Source: Euborellia annulipes (Eukaryota > Arthropoda > Insecta > Dermaptera > Anisolabididae). From it: a stretch of 64,000 bases of DNA. Both the position numbers and the translations under genes were made by a program. The stretch spans positions 27,745 through 91,744 of the forward strand of contig JAKCPI010000473.1 in NCBI GenBank assembly GCA_023213315.1. The letters run 5' to 3'. Positions within the stretch are counted from its first letter, which is position 1; the number at the start of each line of letters is the position of its first letter. Under the pieces are notes generated by a model, which had not been told where the DNA came from, did not search any database, and saw only the letters and a program-made list of their open reading frames with translations. Below, piece by piece: positions 29,797 to 40,174 of the stretch.

Positions 29797-32700
29797 ATGG
29801 CCTTAAAAAGTGATTATACAAATGATGAATATGATTTTGATGAAGATAATGATGATGATCTCTACGATGATCGAGATCATTGTGATCTCTATAACAATGA
29901 AAGCGATGAAGGTACATAGTCATATTATTTATACCTTAAAATAATCGAAACAAATTTATTTATCATTTTATCATTATTTTGACTTCAAAAATTGACCTAC
30001 CTTCTCTCACCTCACGACATTGTTAAAGAACTCCATATACTCTGGTTTTGGAAATCACACACGTTTATTTATTAAAATCAGAAGGCTTTTATGCTATTTT
30101 TAAAAACTTAAATAAACCTCCAGAGATGCAAATTTTGAATAACAATTCAAGTGTTGAACAAGCTTGTCCAATTGTTTCGATTATTTTGAATGCTCCATTA
30201 TTTTAAGCCCCTTTGATCCATTACCCCAAAATAATTATCGTCACAGCCACTTGAATTGCCCATCTCTTTAAATGTTCAACTAGGCTTAGATTATTAATAA
30301 TTAAAAAAATGTTTCCAGATACTGAGGAAGCCAGCGAAACTGAAATGGGGAAAAATTCAGACAATAACTTGAAAGAAGAGTAAGTGTTATATTTTTTTTT
30401 TTTTTTTTGTTTATTAAATATGATTCTTAAAATTTTTTTTTTGTTTTAGAATGTATCTTGATAAACTAGAGAGTTTAAAAAGACAACTAGAAGCACTTAC
30501 GAAAGGATCACATAATGAATATAAAAAAGAATTGAAAAAATTAAGTATAGCTTATAGAGAAAGGTAAACTTTTTAATTCTTTTTTATCAAAGAGCATGGG
30601 CGTAACTAGAGAATTTGGCTGGGGTGGGCCATAGGCCCAGCTTTCCTCCGGAGGCCCCTTATTTTCTCAATTTTTCTTGGGGCAGGGAGCTTTCTGGGGG
30701 GGGGGGGGGCAGGCACCCCCCTAGTTACGCCCATGTCAAAAAGAAAATATGAATATGTTTATCTGTCTCTAAAATCACATGAGATTTTAGAGCCCTTTTC
30801 TTTAGGAGCAAAATTTATTGAGTATTCAGTGTGAGTCTTTCATAAAAAATATATTTTTTAATAGAAAAATGAAAAGACAAAAGCCATCAGTGAAGAGTCC
30901 TCGACAATAATAAAGCATCACTGTTAAATAAATATTGTTTTTAACAAATATTCTTATTAAAATTCTATAGAATTGGTTTTAATGCATCCCAAATATACGG
31001 GGTAAATTGGCTTTTTTTTATTCCTGACAAAAACGATTTATTTACTTTTCCTGAATTTGATATAGGGTCTTATTTTTTAATTTGGTATGTTGTACAAAGT
31101 TTAATCACATCCATACGTTCCCTCGTGAGATTATTTAATTTTTAATATGAAGCTTTGAATGGAAATTCTGTATTTCAAACATTTCTTCTTCATTTTAAGA
31201 TAAGGAAAATCTTCTCTTAAGTAAAAACTCAGATTCCAGTTTGAACAAAGATGGAAATTTCGATATATAACTTAAGAAATAAATTTTTTTATCTTATTTT
31301 TTATTTTTCATTAAATTTTTTTGCCGACTTGTTGCGCTGTTTAGTTACGCCCTATAAGACATCATCAGGGCTTATCGTTTCTTCTTTTATTAAAACAATG
31401 AAATTATCACCTAAGATTAAGCAGGGAAGTTCTTTAAATTTTTTTAACTGTGCTTTTCAATGAAAAGATTATTTAAATTAATCTAGAAGCGATTAAAATT
31501 TCGTTTTTGTAAACATGGCCAATGAAATGTGTCAAATACACATCGATTCTCAAGGAATAGACATTTCTGTAGGGTGTGAACTTTTCTGTTTAGATTTGAT
31601 ATTTTTGGTTTGTTATAGTCCATATCTCATGTAGAGATTGGAAAAATGTCATCTACAACAACGAGCTTTTTGCGGCCTTTGACTTTTTGACTCCTCTAGA
31701 AACAAATAATATTTTCAAAGAAAACAAATAGAACTCCCCTTCCTTGTGACCGAAAGGGAAAAATGTAACTATGTCAATTTTGATAACGTTAAAAGCCAAG
31801 GGGCGTGAGGCCATAAGATGAGTTTATTTAAATCAATTCGATTCCAAATGATATAAATAAATTTGCCTCATTTACATACTATTTAAGGGGATCTTAAGGG
31901 GGAATAGAAGCGAAGCAATTACGCATGTTTTTCCCGCTAAGATGGCGTTGTGTGTCATTAAAAGTATGCCCAAATATCAAGTAATTCAAAAATTTGCCAA
32001 GAGATGTCAGAATGGTAGCTAATAATATTTAATGCATTTGGTTGATTTTCATTGATCTTTTAACAATAAATACTTTATAAATGTTATTATATATTATGTA
32101 TCTTTAATAAAAGCATAAAAATATATAAATATAGCGCATATTTCTGTCTTCTTAAATGCATTGTTTTCTATTCGAACTCTAAATATTATTTTATACCCGC
32201 CATTATAATTGTAAAAATTGTTTATTCCAGATTACGTTTAAATAATGTCTCAAAAGAATACCTTATCGAATGGGCTGAAAGGGATTTTCTCATAGAGAAG
32301 AGTGCAGCTGCTAAGGAATTTGAAGAGAAAAAAATCGAATTACGGGAGAATTTAATATGTGATATGGAAGAGAAAAAGAAACTAATTGAATCGGAAAGGC
32401 ATACGATGGAACTAACAGGAGATTCAATGGAAGTTAAACCTATAATGACAAGAAAATTACGAAGGAGACCAAACGATCCGGTGCCAATTCCTGAGAAAAG
32501 ACGAAAACCTCCTCAAACGCAATTAAATTATTTATTGGATGAAAAAGAAATAGAAAGTGATCTCAAGCATTTAAGTAGAATGAAAATGATTAGTCCCATT
32601 AGAAAGCCAGGTTAATATTATTTTTAATTAATAATATATTGGTTCAAAAAGATACGACAAACTAAATTAAAACTAAGTGACGCGGATTCGGGTTCCATGT

Positions 32701-33512
32701 AGTCCGATTATTATTTATTTAAATCATTTGATAACATTATAGGATAAAAATATATAAATATAGGCTTATAAGTGATCTGATAATGGCGGTGTTAGACTAG
32801 CCTGCCATCTTTTGCAAGAGTGCTCAACTATTTGGCCGTTCATTTTTAAATAAATACGAAATTTATTTTTGCCTTCATCCTCATTTTAATTTAATTATTA
32901 TAGGTTGAAAGTTAATGATTTTTATATTTTACAATTTTCATAATAGTTTTTTTTTTTTTTTTTGCATTTTCTATATTATGGGATTTTTTTGGACTGCTGT
33001 AACTTTTTGAACCACCCTCATAATTGATAATAAATTGATTTTTATTAATATAAAACATATTTCTTCTTATCTATTTAAAACAGTTATGATAAATTCTTCT
33101 GGTAATTTGGGATCTAATGCAAATTCCGAAAATGTAGGAGATATAAGAGTTGAAGATGGCAAACTACTTTATGAAAAGAGATGGTAACTAAATTTAGAAT
33201 ATTTATTTTTTAATTAAGTCTATCAAATAACGAAAGGTATTAAATTGCTTTGTAATTTCTAGGTATCATAGAGGCCAGCCTATCTACGTTGAAGGCAAAG
33301 ATATAAGATATGCTGCCGTTATTTCGGCAGTAGGTAATGACGCAGTAAGTATTTATTTAATACTTCATATAGTCATTTTTAATTATCTTTTATTTACTAA
33401 GCATTTTTTTTTTCAGATCTGGGTAAAGAAAAATTCCGATGGTTTTAAAGTAAAAATTTATATTGGACATTTAGCGAGAGGGAAATATTCTATCAAACGA
33501 AGAGCATCATAA
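29797..33512 (+). CDS. SUDS3: SUDS3, Sin3-HDAC corepressor subunit (7 exons)
   Basis: Exons: 29797-29911, 30319-30379, 30450-30563, 32231-32610, 33084-33183, 33263-33344, 33417-33512; 948 nt, 315 residues, all phases agree. The N-terminus is very acidic ([16 protein letters not shown]), followed by [11 protein letters not shown] coiled-coil region follows ([15 protein letters not shown] to [18 protein letters not shown]). Next comes the hallmark [36 protein letters not shown]. The C-terminus has [20 protein letters not shown] and an [19 protein letters not shown] fold. SDS3 proteins stabilise the Sin3A/HDAC1 complex, binding Sin3 through the coiled coil and DNA through the C-terminal domain. 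Length is close to vertebrate SUDS3. Intron 3 (1.67 kb) carries a hAT MITE and a possible alternative terminal exon at 30865. Confidence 0.97.
30595..30735. mobile_element. hAT-type MITE, 141 bp
   Basis: Ends CATGGGCGTAACTAGAGAAT and CTAGTTACGCCCATG; flanks TCAAAGAG and TCAAAAAG (7 of 8). It has a G-run and GGCCC words. Same family as 50465-50629. It lies 31 bp after the SUDS3 exon 3 donor. Confidence 0.9.
30865..30914 (+). other. Possible alternative last exon of SUDS3
   Basis: After the acceptor ttttttaatag, the frame continuing from exon 3 reads [15 protein letters not shown] and ends at TAA 30908-30910, directly overlapped by AATAAA (30909-30914), a polyadenylation hexamer. If used, it gives a short SUDS3 lacking the Sin3-stabilising C-terminal half. 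The match of splice site, frame, stop and poly-A signal is suggestive but could be chance. Confidence 0.35.
31910..32108. repeat. About 200-bp interspersed repeat, partner of 1084-1275
   Basis: Inverted relative to the copy at 1084-1275 (AGATGGCGTTGTGTGTCATT, TTGCCAAGAGATGTCAGAAT). It lies in SUDS3 intron 3, 120 bp before exon 4. Confidence 0.7.
32638..33016. mobile_element. TIR element, probable mariner MITE
   Basis: Ends TTGGTTCAAAAAGATAC and GTAACTTTTTGAACCA are inverted. About 380 bp with no ORF, in SUDS3 intron 4. The mariner assignment rests on end style only. Confidence 0.5.
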
Positions 33513-33947
33513 TATAGAAGAAAAATCACTCAGTATTTATTTATTATTTTTGAATATTTGGATAAGTACGAACAACTTAAATTAAAAAAAGAAAATATGT
33601 TTTTGTTTTATAAAAGCATTTGTTTAATATAATAATATAAATTTGTTATAAATTTTAAATTTTTATCAGGATAAATTCTTATTATTTCATAAGCATTTAA
33701 TTTAATTTATGTTAATATATTAATTTAGATAATGTTTTTAAATAATACCGACAAAATTGGAGAGATGATACAAAGCGAGGCGCACAAAAATGCAAAACTA
33801 CATGGCATGAGGGGGTGAAAAACGCAAAAATGCATCTGACGATGAAGAAACTAAAGACAGAAAATTATTGGCACATCAAAGCTTTTCAACCAAAGCAATT
33901 GTATAAACGAATTGAAGACCGCGAATTGATGTAATAGTTTGTTTATA
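33513..33947. other. 3' flank of SUDS3
   Basis: AT-rich until about 33750; then 33756-33910 is GC-richer (atacaaagcgaggcgcacaa and onward) with frames broken by stops. It resembles decayed coding sequence, but I cannot assign it. Confidence 0.35.
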
Positions 33948-34584
33948 CAGGGTGTTTCAAAAAGGACTTTACTAATTTGAAAATTCATATAAATTTATTC
34001 AGAGAACTTACAGAGGTGATTGTAGTGTCAATTTGTCGGTAAACTCCAAGTTTTGACTCGCGTTTTCGCAAACGCACTATCACAACCACAAGTTGCGTTA
34101 AAGATGGCTGCCTCCACGTGGTTTGAAGATTAAGTCATATAAATTTATTCATGGAAGCTACAGAGCTGGTTTTAGTGTAGTTTAAAGGGAAAAACAAGTT
34201 TTTTTTTTACCCCAAACTAAAGATGTTCTATGTTAGTTATCCTGCACACATTCCATCGGTAGTTAATTTCTTTCCAAACTCTTTAGTTTTAGGCAAAAAA
34301 AAATTTGATGTGTTTTACTTTAAATAACACTAATTCTGTAGCTTCTTTGAATATATTTATATGACTTTGATTCTTCAAACCAAAACACACACCCAGCATG
34401 CTCGGGTCCAGGGAGGGCAACTATTTTTAACGCAACTGACACTAGTGCTCGTGACAGCGAACTACCCGAGTCAAAACTTGGTCGTGTTTCCTTACAAATT
34501 GGCACTACAATCACCTCTGTAGGTTCTCTGAATTAATTTATATGAATTTTTTCAAAGTTGTAAGGTCATTTTTGAAACACCCCA
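33948..34584. mobile_element. CAGGGTGTTTCAAAAA-ended TIR element, 637 bp
   Basis: About 85 bp of inverted sequence at each end. Left: CAGGGTGTTTCAAAAAGGAC, then TTCAGAGAACTTACAGAGGT; right: ACCTCTGTAGGTTCTCTGAA, then AAACACCCCA. TATA sits at both flanks. The interior has TTTTGACTCG and its mirror CGAGTCAAAAC. No transposase. Its ends resemble those of the 8694 element, so they may be related. Confidence 0.75.
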
Positions 34585-34609
34585 TATATGACTTCTCAGG
34601 ACTAACATT

Positions 34610-34760
34610 GGAGACTGTATGTAAAAGGATCCGACTAGCAAAAGTTGCACTAAAGAACCTGACTAGATTCTAGAAACACAGTGAGGTTTCGGTCAAACCA
34701 AGAACCTGGACATCTAGACTCAAGAATGAAGCGTTCTCTGCATGAAATATAACTATTTGT
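34610..34760 (+). pseudogene. Short LINE-like coding scrap
   Basis: One frame gives KRIRLAKVALKNLTRF, a stop, then KHSEVSVKPRTWTSRLKNEA. This pattern resembles the region after the RT domain of RTE-type LINEs (RIxxA...L...K...R). Too short to be sure. Confidence 0.35.
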
Positions 34761-34846
34761 TTTGTTTCTTCCCTGTTATATTTTAGAGATGTATTTTCGC
34801 GATTTTCACAGGCCACAAGTCATTTGCGACCCCTTATTTCCGTTTT

Positions 34847-35745
34847 TACTTTCTCGTATAGTATATAAAGAGAAAGTATTGTAATCGTCAAAAAATTCGA
34901 CTTCGAGATTTTGATGATTCTCCACGTTTTAGACCTCCATGAGTAAAAAAAAAAACTGTTTTGGAATTATGTCTGTCTGTGTATGTGTGTGAACACGATT
35001 GCTCAAGCAGCCATATCGATGAAATTCTACACTAAAATTGTAGATCTCTATCAACTTTTGGAGTATATACGTCACCTGGAAGTAGTACTTTACCTAATAA
35101 GTTTTTTTTTTAATTTTGAAACTTTGAAATTTTTTGTCATTTCCTAATAAATTACTCTTTTATTCTTTGACATTTTTTTGATAACTCAATAGATTTTGAA
35201 ATAATCAACGAAGAAAAGACATTTTTCGTTAATTTTGAAAAAAAAAAAAAAAATCAAAACAAAATACAGTCTTGCTAATCCGGCCTAAACTGGACCGACC
35301 CTATGTCGCATTTTGAAAATGCCGAACAACACGAAAAATTTAATATAATGCAAAATTTAATATTTTATTTTATTTTAATTTATACCAAGCTACAATAAAA
35401 TCATTAATATTTCATAGTCACAATATAAAATAGATACATTAAAGTACTACTTGGTCTTCCAGGCGACGTATTTACTCCAAGAGTTGTTTTTTTTTAAACA
35501 CTCACACTTTTTTCTCATTCACACACACATTCACACAGTTTTTTCGGCAACTCGGGCCATATAAGACTTTAAACGATACTCGTATGTTTAATATATCTAT
35601 TGGGGGTCCAGGCATTCTTATTTAAGCCATTTGGAATCCAAGTGGCTTAAATAAAATCATCGGACTGCCTGGGGTCCGAACCCGCGACGTTTGGTATACG
35701 ATAATTCCAAAAATGTTTTTTTTTTTTTAATATACGAGAAAGTTT
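34847..35745. mobile_element. Foldback element of the TTTCTCGTATA family, with a SINE inside its right arm
   Basis: The left arm starts TTACTTTCTCGTATAG and contains TTTTGGAATTATGTCTGTCT and ATACGTCACCTGGAAGTAG. The right arm mirrors it (TACTTGGTCTTCCAGGCGAC, then ATAATTCCAAAAAT and ATATACGAGAAAGTTTA). The right arm is interrupted by SINE-A 35488-35702 at the ATAATTCC point. Confidence 0.75.
35488..35702 (-). mobile_element. SINE-A, head truncated
   Basis: Tail T-run, ACTCACACTTTTTTCTCATT, GGGCCATATAAGACTTTAAA, CTGGGGTCCGAACCCGCGAC (B-box on the minus strand), ending GGTATACG. The A-box part is missing. Inserted in the foldback element 34847-35745. Confidence 0.85.
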
Positions 35746-36588
35746 AGGGGAAGACATTCCATTCATTTTTTTAAAAATATATTATTTGTTCACCTTGATA
35801 CGTTCTTTCATCTTTTCAATTTTGACGGGGTTGTTCAAAAATACCCTGTATTTCTGCAATATTTTAGCTCTTTCAATAAATAATATAAGTAATTCCTAAT
35901 TTGGAAAGTTAGATAAAAGATGATCACAAAATTTATAATTCTTCAGAATGATTTTCACAATAAGATAAAAGGTTTTCCGAAATTTAACGTTTGCAAAAAT
36001 AAAAAAAAAACATTCAGGATGGCGCTTTTATCTCAAAATTTTAACTTGCCTTTTTTTCTAAGTGTTTTCGAATATCTTGAATATGACAAGGGTTTCCTCT
36101 GAACCCGGACCTGATAAACGAAGTGAAGATCATTGATGTTAAATATAAATCATTCTAACAAATGAGATTAATTGAGCACCCCAAATTATTAAACTTTTAT
36201 AAAACATATAAAGGGAATAAAAACATTTTATTTATATACTTATATTATACAAATATTAACAAATTTTATTGATTTAATCGAACTTGTTCCAAAAAATATA
36301 TAGTGATTTGTGCAGTTTTAAATGTCTTATACTACGATATATCAAATTTAGAAAATTCTACATTTTAAACATTCCGTGGATGGAAACTTAAATATTTTTT
36401 ATAAATTAATCTCCTGATTAATTCCTGATTGTTACTATTGGGCCCATATAAACATTTTTTTTTATATAAGTTGAAAACAGAACATTCTACTAATATATTT
36501 TTGTTCTTATTTTTCGAGTGCCACGTTGTTGAATAACAATCTTTCTTTGTAGATAAATAAAACTTTGTACATTTCTATTAATATACTA
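35746..36588. other. AT-rich sequence, no gene recognised
   Basis: Only low-complexity DNA and an accidental 60-codon frame near 35920. Confidence 0.4.
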
Positions 36589-37099
36589 GAAGTGATCAAA
36601 AAAATTCCGGGACTCATTTACAAAGACAAATTTATATAAAGTTTTTGGATCTTGTCCCCTTCGAAGTGTTCCCCTTGTCGTCAGACAATTCAAATCTCTG
36701 TTGGGAACTGAAAAATGCTCGCATGGTCTGTTGGGGGTGATAGTCTTGGCGTTCTTTGTGCAATAATCGCGATTGAGCAATGCGGAATGGGGAGCGGGTG
36801 CTGCAGCATGGCATCAAGTGACGATGGTCGGTCGCTCATTCAAGATTATTGCACAAAAAAACGACCATAGCATTACATTCCGACTTTCCAAAATTCTAGG
36901 GACCCTAAAATAGCAGAGATTTGACTTAACTCCCGAAATTAAATAAAAATCGCCCTGAGGATCTGTACAGTACCCCCCCCCCCCCTCATCGTTCCTCCAG
37001 CAGATGGAAACTTGTTCATATAGCTTTCCAAGAAGAGGACATTGTCCAATAAATAATTCTGAATTCTTTAAAGTCCTGTGACTTTTTGATCACTCTTCG
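36589..37099. mobile_element. Mariner-type deletion derivative
   Basis: Ends GAAGTGATCAAAAAAATTCC, GGGAC and GTGACTTTTTGATCACTCTT, CG with TA on both flanks. The minus frame has GTRSKNF-type text; GCACAAAGAACGCCAAG (36759 region) recalls transposase leftovers, but no catalytic motif remains. It contains a C-run at 36968-36986. Confidence 0.65.
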
Positions 37100-38296
37100 T
37101 AACACTTTCTTCTATAATGTTCATTTCTCATTTTTGCAATATAATCAACTTTCGAAGTTATATTTTAACAAATTTTTTTACAGAATCAAGCAAGCTTGAT
37201 CGAATGGATTAACTGGAAAGTTTATTAGAGCCATTTTAATAACTAAAATTTTCCACTAGAATGGAAGAAAGAAAATCATCTAACAAAGTGCTAATTCCAA
37301 TTCCACTGGGTAATGCTAATTCTTTTGTTTATACAACAAACTCTTAGAAGGTAGTTAACTCTCTCTGATTCCAGGCTGGAATGACAAACCAACAGAGGAA
37401 CTTCAGAATATTGAGAGGGCATCTAAAGAATTAGCATTGCCAATACGAAACTTGTTGAGTTGTTAACTAGGTAGAGAGCTTCGTTTGAAAAAGATGGAAT
37501 ATTTTCAAACAACGCTCAAAGACTGTGTATGCCAGTCAATTAGCGAGATGAGATTGTGTTTGATTGGGCAAAAATTGCGCCCCCTGATGTAGAACCAGGA
37601 CCTCCACGCTTTCGCGGCGGGCGGGACTAGCTTTATCCTAGTTCGCCGGCCCAAGTGTTCTTTTTTTTGCAGGTAATTTAAAACTGCACAAAGAACGCCT
37701 GAATATTATTTTAACATTGTAATTTAACCTCCTACAGTCAGCATTGAATAAATACAGATGAAAATAACATGCTTCTTGAAATATATATATATATATATAT
37801 ATGTACGATGATTTTTTGGAATTTACAAAATTTATTATTTTCCAAAAACTCCATGAAGAAGATAACAGAAATATAAAATGCTTGCCAATAACATATAAAT
37901 AAAAAGAACCATTGGAGGCAATGTGAATAAACAACAATTCAAGAAAAGAATTTATTAAACATGTATAGATCTACTGTATATACTAGGTATATATATAAAA
38001 ATAAAAAAAGAATGAAGAATATGCAATATACGAAAAAGTGATATTTATTCTTAATCGATTTAAGAAGAGAAAATGGCACAAGTGATCAACTAAAATCCAT
38101 GTATAATATTTATAATTTTATTGGTCGACATACAATTTTTCTTGCTATATTCTATTTCTATTTTTATGTATCAATTTTTCTTTATTTTATTTGAGCTATA
38201 AATAAGTAAGCAAAACTTGCATGAATTTAAAATCGGAGGCCGGAAGCACACAGGAACAGACAAGACCAGTCATTTCGTAGCAAAATTCGGTCTATA
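37100..38296. other. Mixed unique and low-complexity sequence
   Basis: Contains a possible second CTCF-like word on the minus strand (CATCAGGGGGCGCAATTT, 37571-37588), (AT)n near 37781-37802, and a GC-rich patch 37590-37655 (CGCGGCGGGCGGGACTAGC) of unknown origin. No gene recognised, and no last exon for the GNBP gene. Confidence 0.4.
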
Positions 38297-38485
38297 TCCT
38301 ATAGATAATTAAATTAGTAATCATTGTGTTAAAAATAATTAATTTTTTGCCTTTAATTGCTGGAACATTAACAATGAAATGGACTATAATGCTTCTTTTC
38401 CTATGGGCAGAACTAATGCCATCTCTTGCCGCCTAGAGTAACCAACTTCTCAATCGGTTATTAACGGTTTTTCGAGACTCGCCCC
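38297..38485. mobile_element. Truncated TTAA-type MITE, relative of 25733-26117
   Basis: In inverse orientation it repeats the left half of the 25733 element (GGCGGCAAGAGATGGC; AAAGGCAAAAAATTAATTAT; AACACAATGATTACTAATTT). The right end is intact: CGAAAAACCG mirror, GGGGCGAGTCTCG, TTAA at 38486-38489. The other half is missing. Confidence 0.85.
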
Positions 38486-38894
38486 TTAATAGAAACAGAT
38501 ATGTTGTCTAGTGCGCTCTAATTAACTTGGTTATAAATAGACAAGCCACACATTGGCTTCGATCTTCGTCTCAGACAAATTGTCTGTTCTTTCTAATCAA
38601 AAATGGCCAGACATTTCGTCAAAAACAGAATGTCTTGGCTTGTCTGACGCTGTGTGCATACTGCCGAAACAACTCAATTATTTTCGAAAACTATATTACC
38701 TAAGGAAAAAATGAATCAACTTCACTCATCAGATAAAATAACTAAGAATATATTAAAAAAACTTCGATTTTTTGTATAATGATTTAAATATCCATTTATA
38801 ATACATATAAACGATGTGTATTTGTTCGTACAAAGATGTAAAAATTCTTATAAAAACAAATGTTATATAGAATAAAGTTATTTCTGTAGCCAGC

Positions 38895-39108
38895 AAGTTA
38901 GATCAGCAATCACGTAGCTTTTGGATGCTCAATAAAAATTGAAGTAGTCATTTTTAGGTTTGCCTGTTCATCTTCTATCTAATCATCACCATAATAACAA
39001 CATTGTCGCATTTTATTTACCTCAAATTCATACTGATCAAGAATTTTTATTCAGCATCCAAAAACTGCCTGATTGCTCATCCCGCCTTAACTTTTATCAA
39101 CATTTTCT
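38895..39108. repeat. Inverted repeat pair of about 60 bp
   Basis: TTTTGGATGCTCAATAAAAATT (left, interrupted match) is mirrored by TTTTTATTCAGCATCCAAAA; outer words AGTTAGATCAGCAATCA and TGATTGCTCATCCCGCC correspond. Probably a small MITE. Confidence 0.5.
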
Positions 39109-39366
39109 ATAATTGTAATTTAAATAATTTTTTTTTATAAGAAATGCTCGTTGGGATGCGAGAAAAAAATCCTATTTATGTAATCAAACGCCCAAAATAA
39201 AATAGTTATACTAAGATAAAATATGTTTTTTTCTGTATATTCAATTCATTTCGAAGCATATTCCTTTTCAAATTAAAAATAATAGAAATTTAATCCAGGA
39301 TCCTTTACTTTGATTAGGCCTAATACTGAACACAGTTCTAGAAAACACATCTAAACTTTTACCTAA

Positions 39367-39803
39367 AGGGAGCTACACACGTAACTGCAAACTTAACAAG
39401 CATGCATGTGCAAACTTTTTGTACAAGCAAACAGAATTTTGCGCAACCATTTTAATTGTGCAAGCCGCTTGATGCTGGATTGAATTTTAATTATGCACAG
39501 GCATATTTGCGCAAGCAAAACTCTCCGCCATGTTATAGACGTCTTGAAATTTGATATTTATTTACAATATATTAATTCATTTAAATATTAATATTTATTG
39601 TGTCTCAGTTTAAAGAAAGTGAGTATTTCTTGTTATCTTTGAATAAATAACTTTCCGAGTTTGACATTTTGAGGTTAATTTTCTCCATAAGCTGTTGCTT
39701 GCACAAGCATGCTTGTACCGAGTGGAGCCGGAGGGAATTTGTGCATGCTGGTACAAAAAGATTGCACATGCATGCTTGTCAAGTTTACAGTTACGTGTGC
39801 GCC
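39367..39803. mobile_element. TTAA-type (piggyBac-like) MITE, 437 bp
   Basis: Ends AGGGAGCTACACACGTAACT and AGTTACGTGTGCGCC; flanks CTAA (left) and TTAA (right). The first 60 bp on each side mirror each other and contain repeats of GCATGC / AAGCATGCATG / GTGCAA. No ORF of meaning. Confidence 0.85.
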
Positions 39804-40174
39804 TTAATAAAATAGTGGCATTTTGACTATTTGAAATTTTACAAATGAACTTAATCCAGTACTTTAAATGAACAATGTCCAACCAACATTTACCGGATCA
39901 ATGAAATGTAAAGTTGACCAAAATTCACAGTTGGTTCAATTTTTATTTTACCTTTGCTTGATTCATAAATTGGATTTAATTTAAAAAGTTCCATACTAAC
40001 AATAATAATTTTATAGAGACCAAACTCTAATTTTTTTCACTTCAAGTTGAGAGTTTGAATTCCATGTTCTCTCCCAACTTTCACGCGTATTGTCGAAATC
40101 CAGCAGTGATTTCTAAAAATTTAATTATTGTTACAATGTTTATCAAATTTAATTATATTTATATATATACTCAC

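Noticed and set aside
39838..40020. Last GNBP exon
   Set aside because: A frame with CEFWSTLHFIDPVNVGWTLF and a stop is present on the minus strand, but there is no usable acceptor before it and it lacks the PTW and VDYV-type ending of the family.
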